Notes: a model not told the origin generated them from the sequence alone. Shown: positions 1-8,329, counted from the stretch's first letter. The stretch: DNA of 64,000 bases from Gammaproteobacteria bacterium (GCA_009842505.1 VYFG01000089.1:1-64000), one strand, 5' to 3'. Made by a program: numbers and translations.

Positions 1-10
1 TAGCCTCCGG

Positions 11-1123
11 TCAGGCAGGAACCTGCTTGGCCGGGGAATTTTGCAAGTACCTCACCATGCCGGGCACCAGCACCGTATCGATGTCTTCGCGGAGTTCAAG
101 CCCCGCTTCCCTTCCGTAGTAGTGCGACAGAAGACCAAAGGAATGCCCGTATCCGAAAGTCCGGTAACGGAGAAGTTCCAGGGCGGCAAAATGTTCATTC
201 ATCGCCGCACAGATATCAGAGCACCGCACCCCAGGACGGATCAGGGACAGGCCCAGTTCATGGGCCTCCACGTTGGCTTGCCAGATTTTCAGTGAAGCCG
301 CATCCACGTCGCCGACGAACAGGGTCCGCTCCAACGCGGTGTAATAACCGGAAATCATGGGGAACGTGTTCAGGCTCAGTATGTCGCCGTGTTCCAATGC
401 GCGGGTTGTGACCGGATTGTGAGCCCCGTCGGTATTGATCCCCGACTGGAACCACACCCAGGTATCCCTGATTTCACTGTCCGGATAGTGTTCCGCAATT
501 GCCCGCTCCATCGCGTCCCGGCCAGCCATGGCAATGTCGATTTCCCGGGCCCCCGGGCGGATTGCATCGCGGATGGCCTCGCCGCCGAGATCGGCAATCC
601 TCGCGCCTCCCCTGATCAGGCGGATCTCTTCCTCGGATTTGACCATCCGGATATCCATCATCCCTTCGCTCATGTCCTTGACCATGGCGGGGTTCACGAT
701 TGCATCCAGTTTTCTGCGGCCGGCCAATGTCAGATGGTCGCCTTCAATGCCGATCTGGCCGGCATCTCCCAACGCATGCCTGACCGCACGCCAGAAATTG
801 TCCCGCTTCCAGTCGGTATAGATCAGATTCTCCCCGTAGCTCCTTCGCCAGGGCTGGCCCATGTCGATGTTTGCCGAAATGGTGATGCAGTCCTGACCGG
901 TGACCACGCATGCATAGGGCCGGCCGAAGCTGCAATACAGGAATCCCGAGTAATAGGCGACATTCTGCATGGATGTCAGCAGGACCGCCGACACCCCGTC
1001 CGCCGACATCCGCTGTCTCAGCGCGGACAGCCTGTTTTCATACTCGCCGTCGGAAAACGGGCGCGGCGACTTCGATCCGTTGTGCAGTTCGAAGAACTCG
1101 GGTCGCGTTTGTGGAGTAGCCAT
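11..1123 (-). CDS. Creatinase-like M24 amidinohydrolase, C-terminally truncated
   Basis: Creatinase hydrolyses creatine to sarcosine and urea. The 370-residue product follows the Pseudomonas-type creatinase (about 403 residues) along nearly its whole length: an FLYCSFGRPYA block at residues 61-71, FQSGINTDGAHNPVTT at 225-240, YYTALERTLF at 260-269 and YRTFGYGHSFG at 320-330. The residues matching the catalytic His232 and Glu262 are present as His235 and Glu265. After VPGMV (residue 357) the sequence changes to an unrelated 13-residue tail and stops, so the region carrying the third catalytic residue (Glu358 in the family, expected at 361) is missing. Other frames downstream do not restore it. 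GAGGTGAT lies just before the ATG and supports the start. Probably inactive or altered; the family call is firm. Confidence 0.75.
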   Translation of the reverse strand: MATPQTRPEFFELHNGSKSPRPFSDGEYENRLSALRQRMSADGVSAVLLTSMQNVAYYSGFLYCSFGRPYACVVTGQDCITISANIDMGQPWRRSYGENLIYTDWKRDNFWRAVRHALGDAGQIGIEGDHLTLAGRRKLDAIVNPAMVKDMSEGMMDIRMVKSEEEIRLIRGGARIADLGGEAIRDAIRPGAREIDIAMAGRDAMERAIAEHYPDSEIRDTWVWFQSGINTDGAHNPVTTRALEHGDILSLNTFPMISGYYTALERTLFVGDVDAASLKIWQANVEAHELGLSLIRPGVRCSDICAAMNEHFAALELLRYRTFGYGHSFGLLSHYYGREAGLELREDIDTVLVPGMVRYLQNSPAKQVPA

Positions 1124-1411
1124 TGTTGATCACCTCGAAGATGCCGGGCGATCGAAATGGAGATTGCCCGGAGAATTCATCCGGGCGTACAGGATGACTG
1201 GATTACCGCTCCCGAAAAACCTGGCGGGAGTTCGGTACGGTGCAGTTTGCGACGCCATCGCTACTGGGAGTGTAAATTGTACCTTCCTGATCGCTGTTTT
1301 CAACCACCCGGAGCCACCTTGTCCGGGACATCCGTGCCATGCCCCCGGGTAACGCCCCTTGCCGCCGATCCCCGGATTCTCCGTGCCCCGGTTTTTCGGC
1401 AATCCTCCGGA
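1124..1411. other. Intergenic region, no gene recognised
   Basis: This 288-bp stretch separates the creatinase-like start from the stop of the DMSP-lyase-like cupin. Open frames exist on both strands but show no recognisable motif and look like random GC-rich frames. It must hold the creatinase promoter; no clear operator was seen. Confidence 0.4.
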
Positions 1412-2050
1412 TCAACCGGTCAGCTGGGGGAGTTGAATGGGGCCCGGAGATATCCAGAAACAGAAGCTGAACAGCGGGGTTTTTCGGGCAATCATCTCAT
1501 GGGGCAGCCAGGGCGTGTTATGGATCGGCTCCCCTGCGGGCCTCTCCCGGGGTTCCTCGTCTCCCTGCGCCCACAGGGCATCCCCGCCGAAGGGGAAATA
1601 GATTTCCTCGGCCTCGTGGTGGTGTCGGGGATAATGACGGCCGGGGCCGATGACGAGGAAACTGGAGACCACCCGACCGTGGGGAACCAGAGCGTCGTAT
1701 CCGAGAAGGTTGGTGTAGCAATAGTTGGTCATGTAATCGTCCCCCAGCCGGTCCCGGTAGTGCTCGGTCCGAATCCAGCGCATGTAGGGCTCCAGCCGTC
1801 CAAAAGCGGCTGCAAGATCCGTCATCGGGCCCGCACGTGCCATTTCCAGCGCCGGCCCGAGGTGACGGATGCCGGGCAGCCGCCCAGGGGCCGGGAGCGG
1901 ATCGGGAAGCACGGCGCGCCCGATTTCCGCCCGGAGGGCACGGATGACATGCGCCAGTTCAGGATACGCCGTGGCCCGTTCCTGGAGAAACCGCATGGCC
2001 TCCCCGCGGAGATCTTCGAAGGCATGCTCCGCCCCGCCCGGGTCTTTCAT
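1412..2050 (-). CDS. DMSP-lyase-family cupin (DddQ/DddW-like)
   Basis: This is a 212-residue cupin. Its metal-binding segment YPRHHHEAEEIY (about residues 140-151) aligns position for position with the DddQ segment YPDHTHPPEEVY, giving two His and one Glu ligand, and a later His in WLPHEM (about 184) would be the fourth. The preceding helix (TDLAAAFGRLEPYMRW) also matches the DddQ N-terminal region. Known family members cleave dimethylsulfoniopropionate to dimethyl sulfide and acrylate. The frame extends upstream to a TTG at 2146, but the ATG at 2050 was preferred; neither start has a strong ribosome binding site. Family membership is well supported; DMSP as the substrate is inferred. There are no neighbouring acrylate-processing genes, so another small substrate is possible. 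Confidence 0.62.
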   Translation of the reverse strand: MKDPGGAEHAFEDLRGEAMRFLQERATAYPELAHVIRALRAEIGRAVLPDPLPAPGRLPGIRHLGPALEMARAGPMTDLAAAFGRLEPYMRWIRTEHYRDRLGDDYMTNYCYTNLLGYDALVPHGRVVSSFLVIGPGRHYPRHHHEAEEIYFPFGGDALWAQGDEEPRERPAGEPIHNTPWLPHEMIARKTPLFSFCFWISPGPIQLPQLTG

Positions 2051-2252
2051 GCGCCCGGTGCGCCAGGCGGTATTTGCCGGGCGAATGCGCGTGCCGTTCC
2101 TGCCGCCGGCGGGCGACGCGCACTCCGCATCCGAGGCGTGCGCCAATCCGCCTGCAAACTTTCCGAACCCTGTACAATGAAGAGCATGGTCTCAAGCATC
2201 ATCGAATCAACGGACATGATTTTCCCGCAATCCGCCAGTCCCGGGAAGAAGC

Positions 2253-2864
2253 ATGGATAGCGTCTTCAAGGGTTCCGACGGGAAGTCCCGCTGCCAGTGG
2301 TGTGCCGCCGCGCCGGAATTCCTCCCCTACCATGACAACGAATGGGGCTACCCGGTGGACGACGATATCCGTCTTTTCGAGAAGATCTGCCTCGAGGGTT
2401 TCCAAGCAGGCCTCAGCTGGCGGACCATCCTCAACAAGCGCGAGCGGTTCCGTGAGGTATTCCGCGGATTCGATTTCAACCAGGTGGCGCGGTTCGACGT
2501 GCGGGACGTGGAGCGCCTGCTGCAGGACCCAGGCATCGTGCGCCACCGGGGGAAGATCGAGGCGGCGATCAACAATGCCGGGAGGGCGCTTGAGATGGTG
2601 CGCAGCGAAGGGTCCCTGGCGGCTTTTTTCTGGCGCTACGAACCCGAACCGGCGCCGCCGGGTCCTCCGCAGACGGTGTCCACCTCGCCCGAATCGGTGG
2701 CGATCTCGAAAGAACTGAAAAGGCGCGGCTGGCGGTTCGTCGGGCCCACCACCGTCTATGCGTTCATGCAGGCCATGGGTCTCGTCAACGACCATGCCGG
2801 GGACTGTGTAATCCGGGCACGGGTGGAAAGGGCGCGGCAAGGGTTCCGGTCGCCCGGACGCTGA
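2253..2864 (+). CDS. tag: DNA-3-methyladenine glycosylase I
   Basis: This base-excision enzyme removes 3-methyladenine from alkylated DNA. The 203-residue protein matches E. coli Tag throughout: RCQWC near the N-terminus, YHDNEWG at 26-32, LEGFQAGLSW with the catalytic Glu, GIVRHRGKIEAAINNA, and a C-terminal GLVNDHAGDC. The four residues of the zinc 'snap' are visible (Cys14, His27, and the His and Cys of NDHAGDC). The start ATG follows GGGAAGAAGC. The next small gene begins one base after the stop, suggesting co-transcription. Confidence 0.93.
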   Translation: MDSVFKGSDGKSRCQWCAAAPEFLPYHDNEWGYPVDDDIRLFEKICLEGFQAGLSWRTILNKRERFREVFRGFDFNQVARFDVRDVERLLQDPGIVRHRGKIEAAINNAGRALEMVRSEGSLAAFFWRYEPEPAPPGPPQTVSTSPESVAISKELKRRGWRFVGPTTVYAFMQAMGLVNDHAGDCVIRARVERARQGFRSPGR

Positions 2865-2865
2865 C

Positions 2866-3102
2866 ATGTCCTCCGACCTCCGGGAGACCCGGCCGTTCGC
2901 CCTGCTCGGCCACGCCATCAACCATATCCAGGACCGCATGGCGGCGGGCGAGCCGTCGTTCCGCGTCGCGGTAACGGCGGAACTGGCGGGGGATGATTGC
3001 TTCCGGACCGTGCTGGCCGGTTTCGTGGAGGATTCGCCCTACGCCCTGTCCGAGTCCGCCCTGGACGAGTACACGGTCCTGTTGGGTCTTGACCGGAGGT
3101 AG
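2866..3102 (+). CDS. Small hypothetical protein downstream of tag
   Basis: A 78-residue product beginning one base after the tag stop codon. It is soluble, acidic towards the C-terminus, and has no motif that I recognise. Its last 22 codons (ALSESALDEYTVLLGLDRR end) lie in a 133-bp segment repeated at 4755-4887, where the same DNA read on the other strand encodes the end of the MFS transporter. The reading frame is therefore probably real, and the gene was ancestrally convergent with the transporter gene. Function unknown. Confidence 0.5.
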   Translation: MSSDLRETRPFALLGHAINHIQDRMAAGEPSFRVAVTAELAGDDCFRTVLAGFVEDSPYALSESALDEYTVLLGLDRR

Positions 3103-3170
3103 TCCGGTGCCTCAGCGGACAGCCCTTCCTCTGCTTCCGCGCTGTCACTGCGATCATAGCGCGCGGCTCC
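3038..3170. repeat. Direct repeat, left copy, flanking the ureohydrolase insert
   Basis: This segment aligns without gaps to 4755-4887 (constant offset of 1717 bases), with about 13 mismatches in 133 positions. It contains the 3' end of the small gene on the plus strand. On the minus strand it holds an intact-frame relic of the C-terminus of the neighbouring MFS transporter, ending in the same RADSDRA stop. The mismatches keep that frame open. Confidence 0.85.
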
Positions 3171-3354
3171 GCATATGTAAGAAGGGTCTGTTCAGCGCCG
3201 AGCGCGGCCTGACTGCGTGGTAGTCGTTTCGCCAGATGGTGAGTTTTCACCGAGCAACCTGCATGCCGAACAAGAAGTGGGCCAACCGTTCAAGTACCGG
3301 CGGACGGTGAAACGGGTGGCGCGCACAACGACCAGCGATCACCCTTTGACAACA

Positions 3355-3609
3355 ACCTTGTTGGCAACAGAACTGTTGGCAAATGAGTATCATGCGAAAA
3401 GACGGGAGCAACTGGGTAGATGGGGAGAACTGGAAGCGCTGGAAGAGCGGGTGGTCGATCATCTGCTGCATGTGCTGCAGCACGACGGCTACTTCGAACC
3501 CAGAGACGGAGGATACCGGTTCGTTTCCGGTCTGCCCGAGGACTGTTGGCGCAGTCGCTACGGACAGAGTTTCTTCCCCGTGTTCAACCGGCAACACTAC
3601 TTGGCTAGC
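3355..3609 (+). pseudogene. Possible remnant of an AAA-type ATPase C-terminal region
   Basis: The plus-strand frame contains RVVDHLLHVLQHDGYFEPRD followed by GYRFVSGLPEDCWRSRYG. This resembles the winged-helix end of archaeal-type and ORC/Cdc6-like AAA ATPases, where a 'hDGYl...yrFrs.LLrdWW' pattern is common. No Walker A or B motif lies upstream. The frame runs on into the antisense of the ureohydrolase gene, so only a fragment is present. Base composition is lower in GC than the flanks. It sits inside the repeat-bounded insert and is probably debris from a mobile or transferred segment. The family assignment is from memory of the pattern and is weak. Confidence 0.3.
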
Positions 3610-3688
3610 TTGCCACGCAGTAGGGGTCGACATGATCTACGACGTACGTCGAAGTTGATATATGGATTTCATCGTTCCACGGACAGGC

Positions 3689-4648
3689 TCACCTTGCCAT
3701 TTGCTGCCGGGCAACTATGCCCATCGTTGCTGCGACCAGCCTCGAAACAGTTAAACCACCCTGACCATCAATGTCGGCTTCGGGATAGATTTCCACAAAA
3801 TTTGCAGCGGCAATTTTCGCCATGTCAGCCACCCCCTGAATCAGATCGATCGCATGCTGATAACTGAGACCGCCAGGTGTCCGACCGATAGTGTTTGGCG
3901 TAATCGAAGGATCAAGCCCGTCAATATCAATACAGATCACTACGTTCGCATTCTCTGTAATGTGATCCAAGGCCTGCTGAACGCCGCTTTGCAAGATAGA
4001 AGAGGCGGGAATCAGGTGAACTCCCCAACTTAGGCAATCCTCGACATCCTGGGGATAGGCTGATCCCATGCCACGAGCGCCTACCTGAATGATATTTTCA
4101 ATGTGATCCATTTCGGATGCTCGGCGCATGTTCGAGGAAAGTCCCAGCTTTTCTCCAAGGTACTCGTCACGCCAGTCGATGTGGGCATCAACCTGCAGGA
4201 CGGTGTATTTGTTGCCGGTGTCATTAAGCGCGTCCAGCATCGGAATGGGAACCGAGTCGTCTCCTCCGATCAGAATAGGAATCGTGCCTCTGCCGACAAC
4301 GGTACTGACTGTCTTTCTGATTGTCTCGCGGTTTGATGCGAAGTCTGTTTCGTGCCAGGGCAGATTTCCGCAATCCACGGCGCGCAGGCTGCCTTCCGGG
4401 AATAGCGGTCCGCCGATGTCAAAGTTATACCGATCCGAATTGGCCGCTAATGGCGCCGCTGCTTTGCGGATAGAGTCCGGACCATTCTTTGCGTAGGGCC
4501 CTGCTGAAAGGTATGGCGTAGCACAAGGCGCGCCGATATAGGCAGTAGATGCTTCTATTCTTTCAAAGTCCGAACAGGCGTCTAGCCCTAAAAAGGTCGA
4601 TACTTCTACAGCGCCAAACAATGCGGCAAGATCAGGTTTCTGACTCAT
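3689..4648 (-). CDS. Ureohydrolase (arginase/agmatinase family) with GGDDS variant
   Basis: A 319-residue manganese-dependent ureohydrolase that would hydrolyse a guanidino compound to urea and an amine. The family motifs are present: GGDDSVPIP where most members have GGDHS, VDAHIDWRDE (DAHxD), and CIDIDGLDPS (DxDxxDP). The His of the first motif, normally a metal ligand, is Asp here. The start at 4648 was chosen because GGAGGAGAG lies a few bases upstream; the frame extends further to 4720 without support. Codon use is less GC-rich than in neighbouring genes, and the gene lies in an insert bounded by direct repeats, which points to horizontal acquisition. The substrate cannot be assigned from sequence. 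Confidence 0.82.
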   Translation of the reverse strand: MSQKPDLAALFGAVEVSTFLGLDACSDFERIEASTAYIGAPCATPYLSAGPYAKNGPDSIRKAAAPLAANSDRYNFDIGGPLFPEGSLRAVDCGNLPWHETDFASNRETIRKTVSTVVGRGTIPILIGGDDSVPIPMLDALNDTGNKYTVLQVDAHIDWRDEYLGEKLGLSSNMRRASEMDHIENIIQVGARGMGSAYPQDVEDCLSWGVHLIPASSILQSGVQQALDHITENANVVICIDIDGLDPSITPNTIGRTPGGLSYQHAIDLIQGVADMAKIAAANFVEIYPEADIDGQGGLTVSRLVAATMGIVARQQMAR

Positions 4649-4754
4649 AAATGATTCTCTCCTCCGGAAAAAACCGTTGCTGCTTAAGAGCTGACCGAAT
4701 GCACCGACTTGGCGGTGCACGTCCGCATCGTAAAGAACCGAAAGAAAATTTCGG

Positions 4755-4887
4755 CCTACGCCCTGTCCGAATCCGCCCTGGACGAGTACACGGTCCTGCT
4801 GGGTCTTGACCGGAGGTAGTCCGGCGCCTCCGCGGACAGCCCTTCCCCTACGTCCACCCCGTCCCTGCGGTCATAGCGCGCGGCCCC
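4755..4887. repeat. Direct repeat, right copy, flanking the ureohydrolase insert
   Basis: Partner of 3038-3170, at about 90 percent identity with no gaps. It forms the 3' end of the MFS transporter gene on the minus strand. The opposite strand still encodes a version of the last residues of the small gene downstream of tag. The DNA between the copies (3171-4754) carries the ureohydrolase gene and the ATPase fragment. Confidence 0.85.
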
Positions 4888-6027
4888 GTACAGCAGGAAA
4901 ACGAGCGATCCCGCCGCGGCAACCCAGTAGACCGGCACCAGCAGGGCCTCGCTGTCGGGCTTTCCGAGAACGGCAATCCCGAACACGGTGAACACCACGG
5001 CAATGGTGATCTGCGAGTAGTAGCTCTTGAGGACGAGGTAGCGGTGGCTCAGCGTCTCCTTGGCAAGATCGTAGAATCGCTTGTTCATCGCGAGGCGGAA
5101 GAACGCCGTGCAGAAGGTGATCAGCACCAGCCCGACGTACAGCACCGCCAGCGGGAGATCGTCATCCACAAGCGCGCGAAACCCCCAGGACAGCGCGTAG
5201 AGCGCGACCGCGAAGCGGTAGATCCGTCGCCGGCCCAACCGGTCGATGGTGTTCTTGAGCAGGTAGAACAGAATACCGAAGACCACCGCCAGCGACAGCA
5301 CCAGTAGTCCCAAGGTCGCGAAACTCTCATGGACCAGCAGGAACAGGGTGATGACCCAGAAGAAGCTCTCCAGGAACAGGTAGAGGCCGTCGACGACGAA
5401 CACTGTCCTGCTGGCATCCCTGTCCCGGAAGCGGAAGATGTCGCCCACGGAAACCGGCTGGAACGACGTCATCGCCTCCGGGGTCCCGGGATTGTTGATG
5501 CAGAACATAAGGAACCCCGCAAGGGCCAGCCCGGCGCTCACCAGCACCACATGGCCGTAGCCCGCCTTCTCCAGCAGAAGGCCCCCGGCCACGATGCCCA
5601 CCTGCAGCAGGAACCCCACGAAGATCTGGAGGTTGCCGTAGCGGCGGCCGGAGTTGCTGGTGTCGATGCCCTCGAAGAAGAGCGCCCGCTGGGTGGTCCA
5701 GAAGAAACAGTTGTAGACGCCGTAGCTGATGCCGAGGAGCAGCAGCACGTTGAAGCTCATGCCGAGAACATGCCCGTTCCACAGGAGGAGGATTTCCAGC
5801 AGCAGCGAGACCAGGATCAGGTTGATCAGGCTGAGGGCCCGGCGCATCCGGTCCCAGGCGTAAAGGCCGATACAGAACCCGGCCCCGGCGGCGCCGATGA
5901 ACAGGGAGATCTCGCCAAGCTCGAACCCCTGCTTCCAGAGGAAGACCGGTATGAAGAACGGAAACAGCCCGATCAGCAGCGAATGCAGGCCCAGATACTT
6001 GTAGAAGGTCCGGCGAAGCGTGCGCAT
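4756..6027 (-). CDS. MFS transporter, coupled to ATP-grasp genes
   Basis: A 423-residue polytopic membrane protein with about twelve hydrophobic segments and a central cytoplasmic loop around residues 185-210, which fits the major facilitator fold. The start codon overlaps the stop of the upstream ATP-grasp gene as ATGA, so the genes are translationally coupled. The last residues lie in the repeated segment described at 4755-4887. Substrate unknown. From context it may move the product or substrate of the two ATP-grasp proteins, but that is inference. Confidence 0.8.
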   Translation of the reverse strand: MRTLRRTFYKYLGLHSLLIGLFPFFIPVFLWKQGFELGEISLFIGAAGAGFCIGLYAWDRMRRALSLINLILVSLLLEILLLWNGHVLGMSFNVLLLLGISYGVYNCFFWTTQRALFFEGIDTSNSGRRYGNLQIFVGFLLQVGIVAGGLLLEKAGYGHVVLVSAGLALAGFLMFCINNPGTPEAMTSFQPVSVGDIFRFRDRDASRTVFVVDGLYLFLESFFWVITLFLLVHESFATLGLLVLSLAVVFGILFYLLKNTIDRLGRRRIYRFAVALYALSWGFRALVDDDLPLAVLYVGLVLITFCTAFFRLAMNKRFYDLAKETLSHRYLVLKSYYSQITIAVVFTVFGIAVLGKPDSEALLVPVYWVAAAGSLVFLLYGAARYDRRDGVDVGEGLSAEAPDYLRSRPSRTVYSSRADSDRA

Positions 6028-6935
6028 CAGAAAATATCCCTGTCGGTAATCTCCAGTTTATCAAGTTCCGCGATGTCTGCGGAAAAATCCTCCCTCGGTC
6101 CGTACCGGGGGAAGTGATGCATCTCGATGTAGGGCCGGGAGTTGACCTCCACCAGGATGCACCGCTGCGCGGTATGGGGCACCTCGATGCCCTTTTCGAA
6201 GATCACGTCGATTCCGAAGATGTTGGCGCCGAATGCGCGGACCACGTTGAAGAACAGTTCGCGGTTCTCCGCCGGAATCGTGTCCCGGTCGATGGTCTCG
6301 ACAATGCCCCCGGGCGCCAGGGCGACCCGGTGGAACACTTCCACGTGCTCGCCCTCGGCGGGCACCGAGTCCAGGGTCAGTCCCTGTTTCCTCAGGTGCG
6401 AGACCGCCTGCCGGTCCTTTCCGATGGGATGCATCACCGGGTACAGCGCCATCTCCTCCCGGATCCGGTTTTCCGTATCGATCAGGGTGCCGATGCGGTC
6501 GCGCCCGTTGCCAGTGACAAAGGGCGGGTAGCGGCGGATCACGGAGACCAGTTTCCCGTCCGTCGCCAGCACGCGGTAGTTGGCGCCCTTGAGATACTGT
6601 TCGATCATGGTGGTGGGCCACCAGCGCTTGGCGCGGAAGACCGCCCGCCACAGCTCGCCGTAGCCGTCGATGGGGAAGTAGCTGCCGCGGGAGTAGCCGC
6701 TCACGTTGGGCTTGATGACCACCGGGAAGCCGTGCTCCCGGGCGAAGGCGTGGGCAGCCCAGGGCCAGACGAACCGTCGGCCCGTGGCGTGGGGCAGGTC
6801 GTGGGCGGCGAACACCGCCCGGCCAAGCGCCTTGGAGCGGCAGGACTTGCGCACGGCCAGCGTATTGTAGTTGCTGCAGTTGTGCATGTACTTCTCGCTG
6901 ATCCATGCGTAGATCCAGGCCTTGATCTTTTTCAT
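6027..6935 (-). CDS. ATP-grasp domain protein (second of pair)
   Basis: A 302-residue protein with an ATP-grasp fold: FPVVIKPNVSGYSRGSYF near 90-107 as the ATP-binding lysine and glycine-rich region, YLKGANYRVLATDGKLVSV as the central strand pair seen in cyanophycin-synthetase and GshF-like ligases, and ILVEVNSRPYIEMHH near the C-terminus with the Mg-binding Glu and Asn. Such enzymes join a carboxylate to an amine through an acyl phosphate. The ATG at 6933-6935 overlaps the upstream stop and the gene stop overlaps the MFS start, so three genes form a tight minus-strand operon. Substrates unknown. Confidence 0.8.
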   Translation of the reverse strand: MKKIKAWIYAWISEKYMHNCSNYNTLAVRKSCRSKALGRAVFAAHDLPHATGRRFVWPWAAHAFAREHGFPVVIKPNVSGYSRGSYFPIDGYGELWRAVFRAKRWWPTTMIEQYLKGANYRVLATDGKLVSVIRRYPPFVTGNGRDRIGTLIDTENRIREEMALYPVMHPIGKDRQAVSHLRKQGLTLDSVPAEGEHVEVFHRVALAPGGIVETIDRDTIPAENRELFFNVVRAFGANIFGIDVIFEKGIEVPHTAQRCILVEVNSRPYIEMHHFPRYGPREDFSADIAELDKLEITDRDIF

Positions 6936-7774
6936 ATGCGGTCGCGAAGGTAGTTGAGCAGCGGGCTTTCCCGGTTGTACAGATTGATCTTGGTGAACAC
7001 CGGCTTTTCCGGCCGCGAACTTTCCCTGGCCTTGGTGGCCCGCGCCAGCGCCAGCATGTAGCGGTTCACCAGGACCAGGATTTTCGCCGCCGGCCGCCCT
7101 CTGTCCAGCAGGTTGATCGGCATGGGCAGGTACAGGTTGACCTCGATCACATGCACCCGCCCGGCCACGAGATCCGCCAGGGATTCGGCGCGGTAGCAGG
7201 CCCGGCAGATGACATGCGTCCCGAGACGGTTGGACATCGCCCACAGGCGCTCCTTCTGTGTGCCGTCGAGATCGTCCGTGAGGTCCCGGTACCGGCTGTT
7301 GGGATTGAACACCCCGTTGATGGGAATCTCCTCCGCATCGTTCAGGGTCTCCGTCACCGTCAGCACGGCGTACCTTTCCGGGTCTTCGTGGTGGCGGATG
7401 GAAAACACCTCGTATTCCCTGGGTTCGGGCGCCGGCGCCTGCACCAGGTAGCGGATCCGGCTGTGTCGGATCCGCCCGCGGATTGCACTGAGTTCCTCCG
7501 GGCTGCGGGCGCATTGCACCCCTGCCGCATTCTGGCCCCATTCCGGCTTCAGGAATACCGGCCATTGGTCGGGCATGAACGCCCCGTCGTCGTAACGCTG
7601 GTCCAGCCGCCATTCGTCCGGGATGCTCCGGTCGATGGCGATCTTGGAAAATATTCCCTTGTCGGCATCAAAGCGGTCGACGTTGAGCTGGAAGTACTTG
7701 CAGGGCTTCGTGCCGATGCGCAGGCAATGCAGCATGTACAACGAGACGATCAGGACGGAGATCCAGAACTTCAT
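6932..7774 (-). CDS. ATP-grasp-like protein with N-terminal hydrophobic segment
   Basis: A 280-residue protein that begins with a hydrophobic stretch (MKFWISVLIVSLYMLHCL), possibly a membrane anchor. ATP-grasp features follow: WPVFLKPEWGQNAAGV near 92-107 with the ATP-binding lysine, YLVQAPAPEPREYEVFSIR as the linker and strand pair, and HVIEVNLYLPMPINLLD with the metal-binding Glu and Asn. It overlaps the next ATP-grasp gene by ATGA. The pairing suggests two successive ligation steps or a heteromeric ligase, but no substrate can be named. Confidence 0.7.
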   Translation of the reverse strand: MKFWISVLIVSLYMLHCLRIGTKPCKYFQLNVDRFDADKGIFSKIAIDRSIPDEWRLDQRYDDGAFMPDQWPVFLKPEWGQNAAGVQCARSPEELSAIRGRIRHSRIRYLVQAPAPEPREYEVFSIRHHEDPERYAVLTVTETLNDAEEIPINGVFNPNSRYRDLTDDLDGTQKERLWAMSNRLGTHVICRACYRAESLADLVAGRVHVIEVNLYLPMPINLLDRGRPAAKILVLVNRYMLALARATKARESSRPEKPVFTKINLYNRESPLLNYLRDRI

Positions 7775-7837
7775 CGCGACAACGCGGCCGTCCGTGCGAC
7801 CGGCTCCGCCCCTCCCGGCGTCTTTGGCACAATCCGG

Positions 7838-8329
7838 TCAGTCCCGGACCCCGCGGTTGAGAAAAAACAGCGCGATGCCCAACACCAGGATGGACGCCGC
7901 GGCATAGAACAGCGAGCCGCCGTCGGACTTGCCCTGGTGCAGAACCTCGACCCCGAGGGGCGTAAACAGGTGGAAAAACACCGCGCCCGCCATCACCGCG
8001 CTGGCCATGAGGCCGCCGAGCATGTGGAATCTGCGGCGCACGCCCGTGCTGTCGACGACGCCGGCCAGCCCCAGGAGCCAGACCAGCACCGGGGCCAGCA
8101 GGACCAGCGATGTGAGGATTTCAAAGCTGCCGACGAGATAGGGGCCGAACCGGGTGAAGAAATCACCGAGCCCCCGGGCGAACACGTCCCCCATCCAGCC
8201 GCCGATGGTGCCGAATATGTGCTGGGTGTCGGGATGGTTGGTGAACTTGTAGGGGATGGAGAACAGGAACACCTTGCAGGTCCAGGCAACAATGAGCCAG
8301 CTGATGACAGGGATGATGAGCTTTTTCAT
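7838..8329 (-). CDS. DoxX-like small membrane protein
   Basis: A 163-residue protein with four hydrophobic segments (about residues 4-24, 65-90, 105-122 and 138-156) and a periplasmic-looking first loop containing KFTNHPDTQHIFGTIG. The layout and the GSFEILTSLVLL segment resemble the DoxX-like family of four-helix inner-membrane proteins. It lies 63 bp upstream of the ATP-grasp operon on the same strand and may be part of it. Role unknown. Confidence 0.6.
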   Translation of the reverse strand: MKKLIIPVISWLIVAWTCKVFLFSIPYKFTNHPDTQHIFGTIGGWMGDVFARGLGDFFTRFGPYLVGSFEILTSLVLLAPVLVWLLGLAGVVDSTGVRRRFHMLGGLMASAVMAGAVFFHLFTPLGVEVLHQGKSDGGSLFYAAASILVLGIALFFLNRGVRD

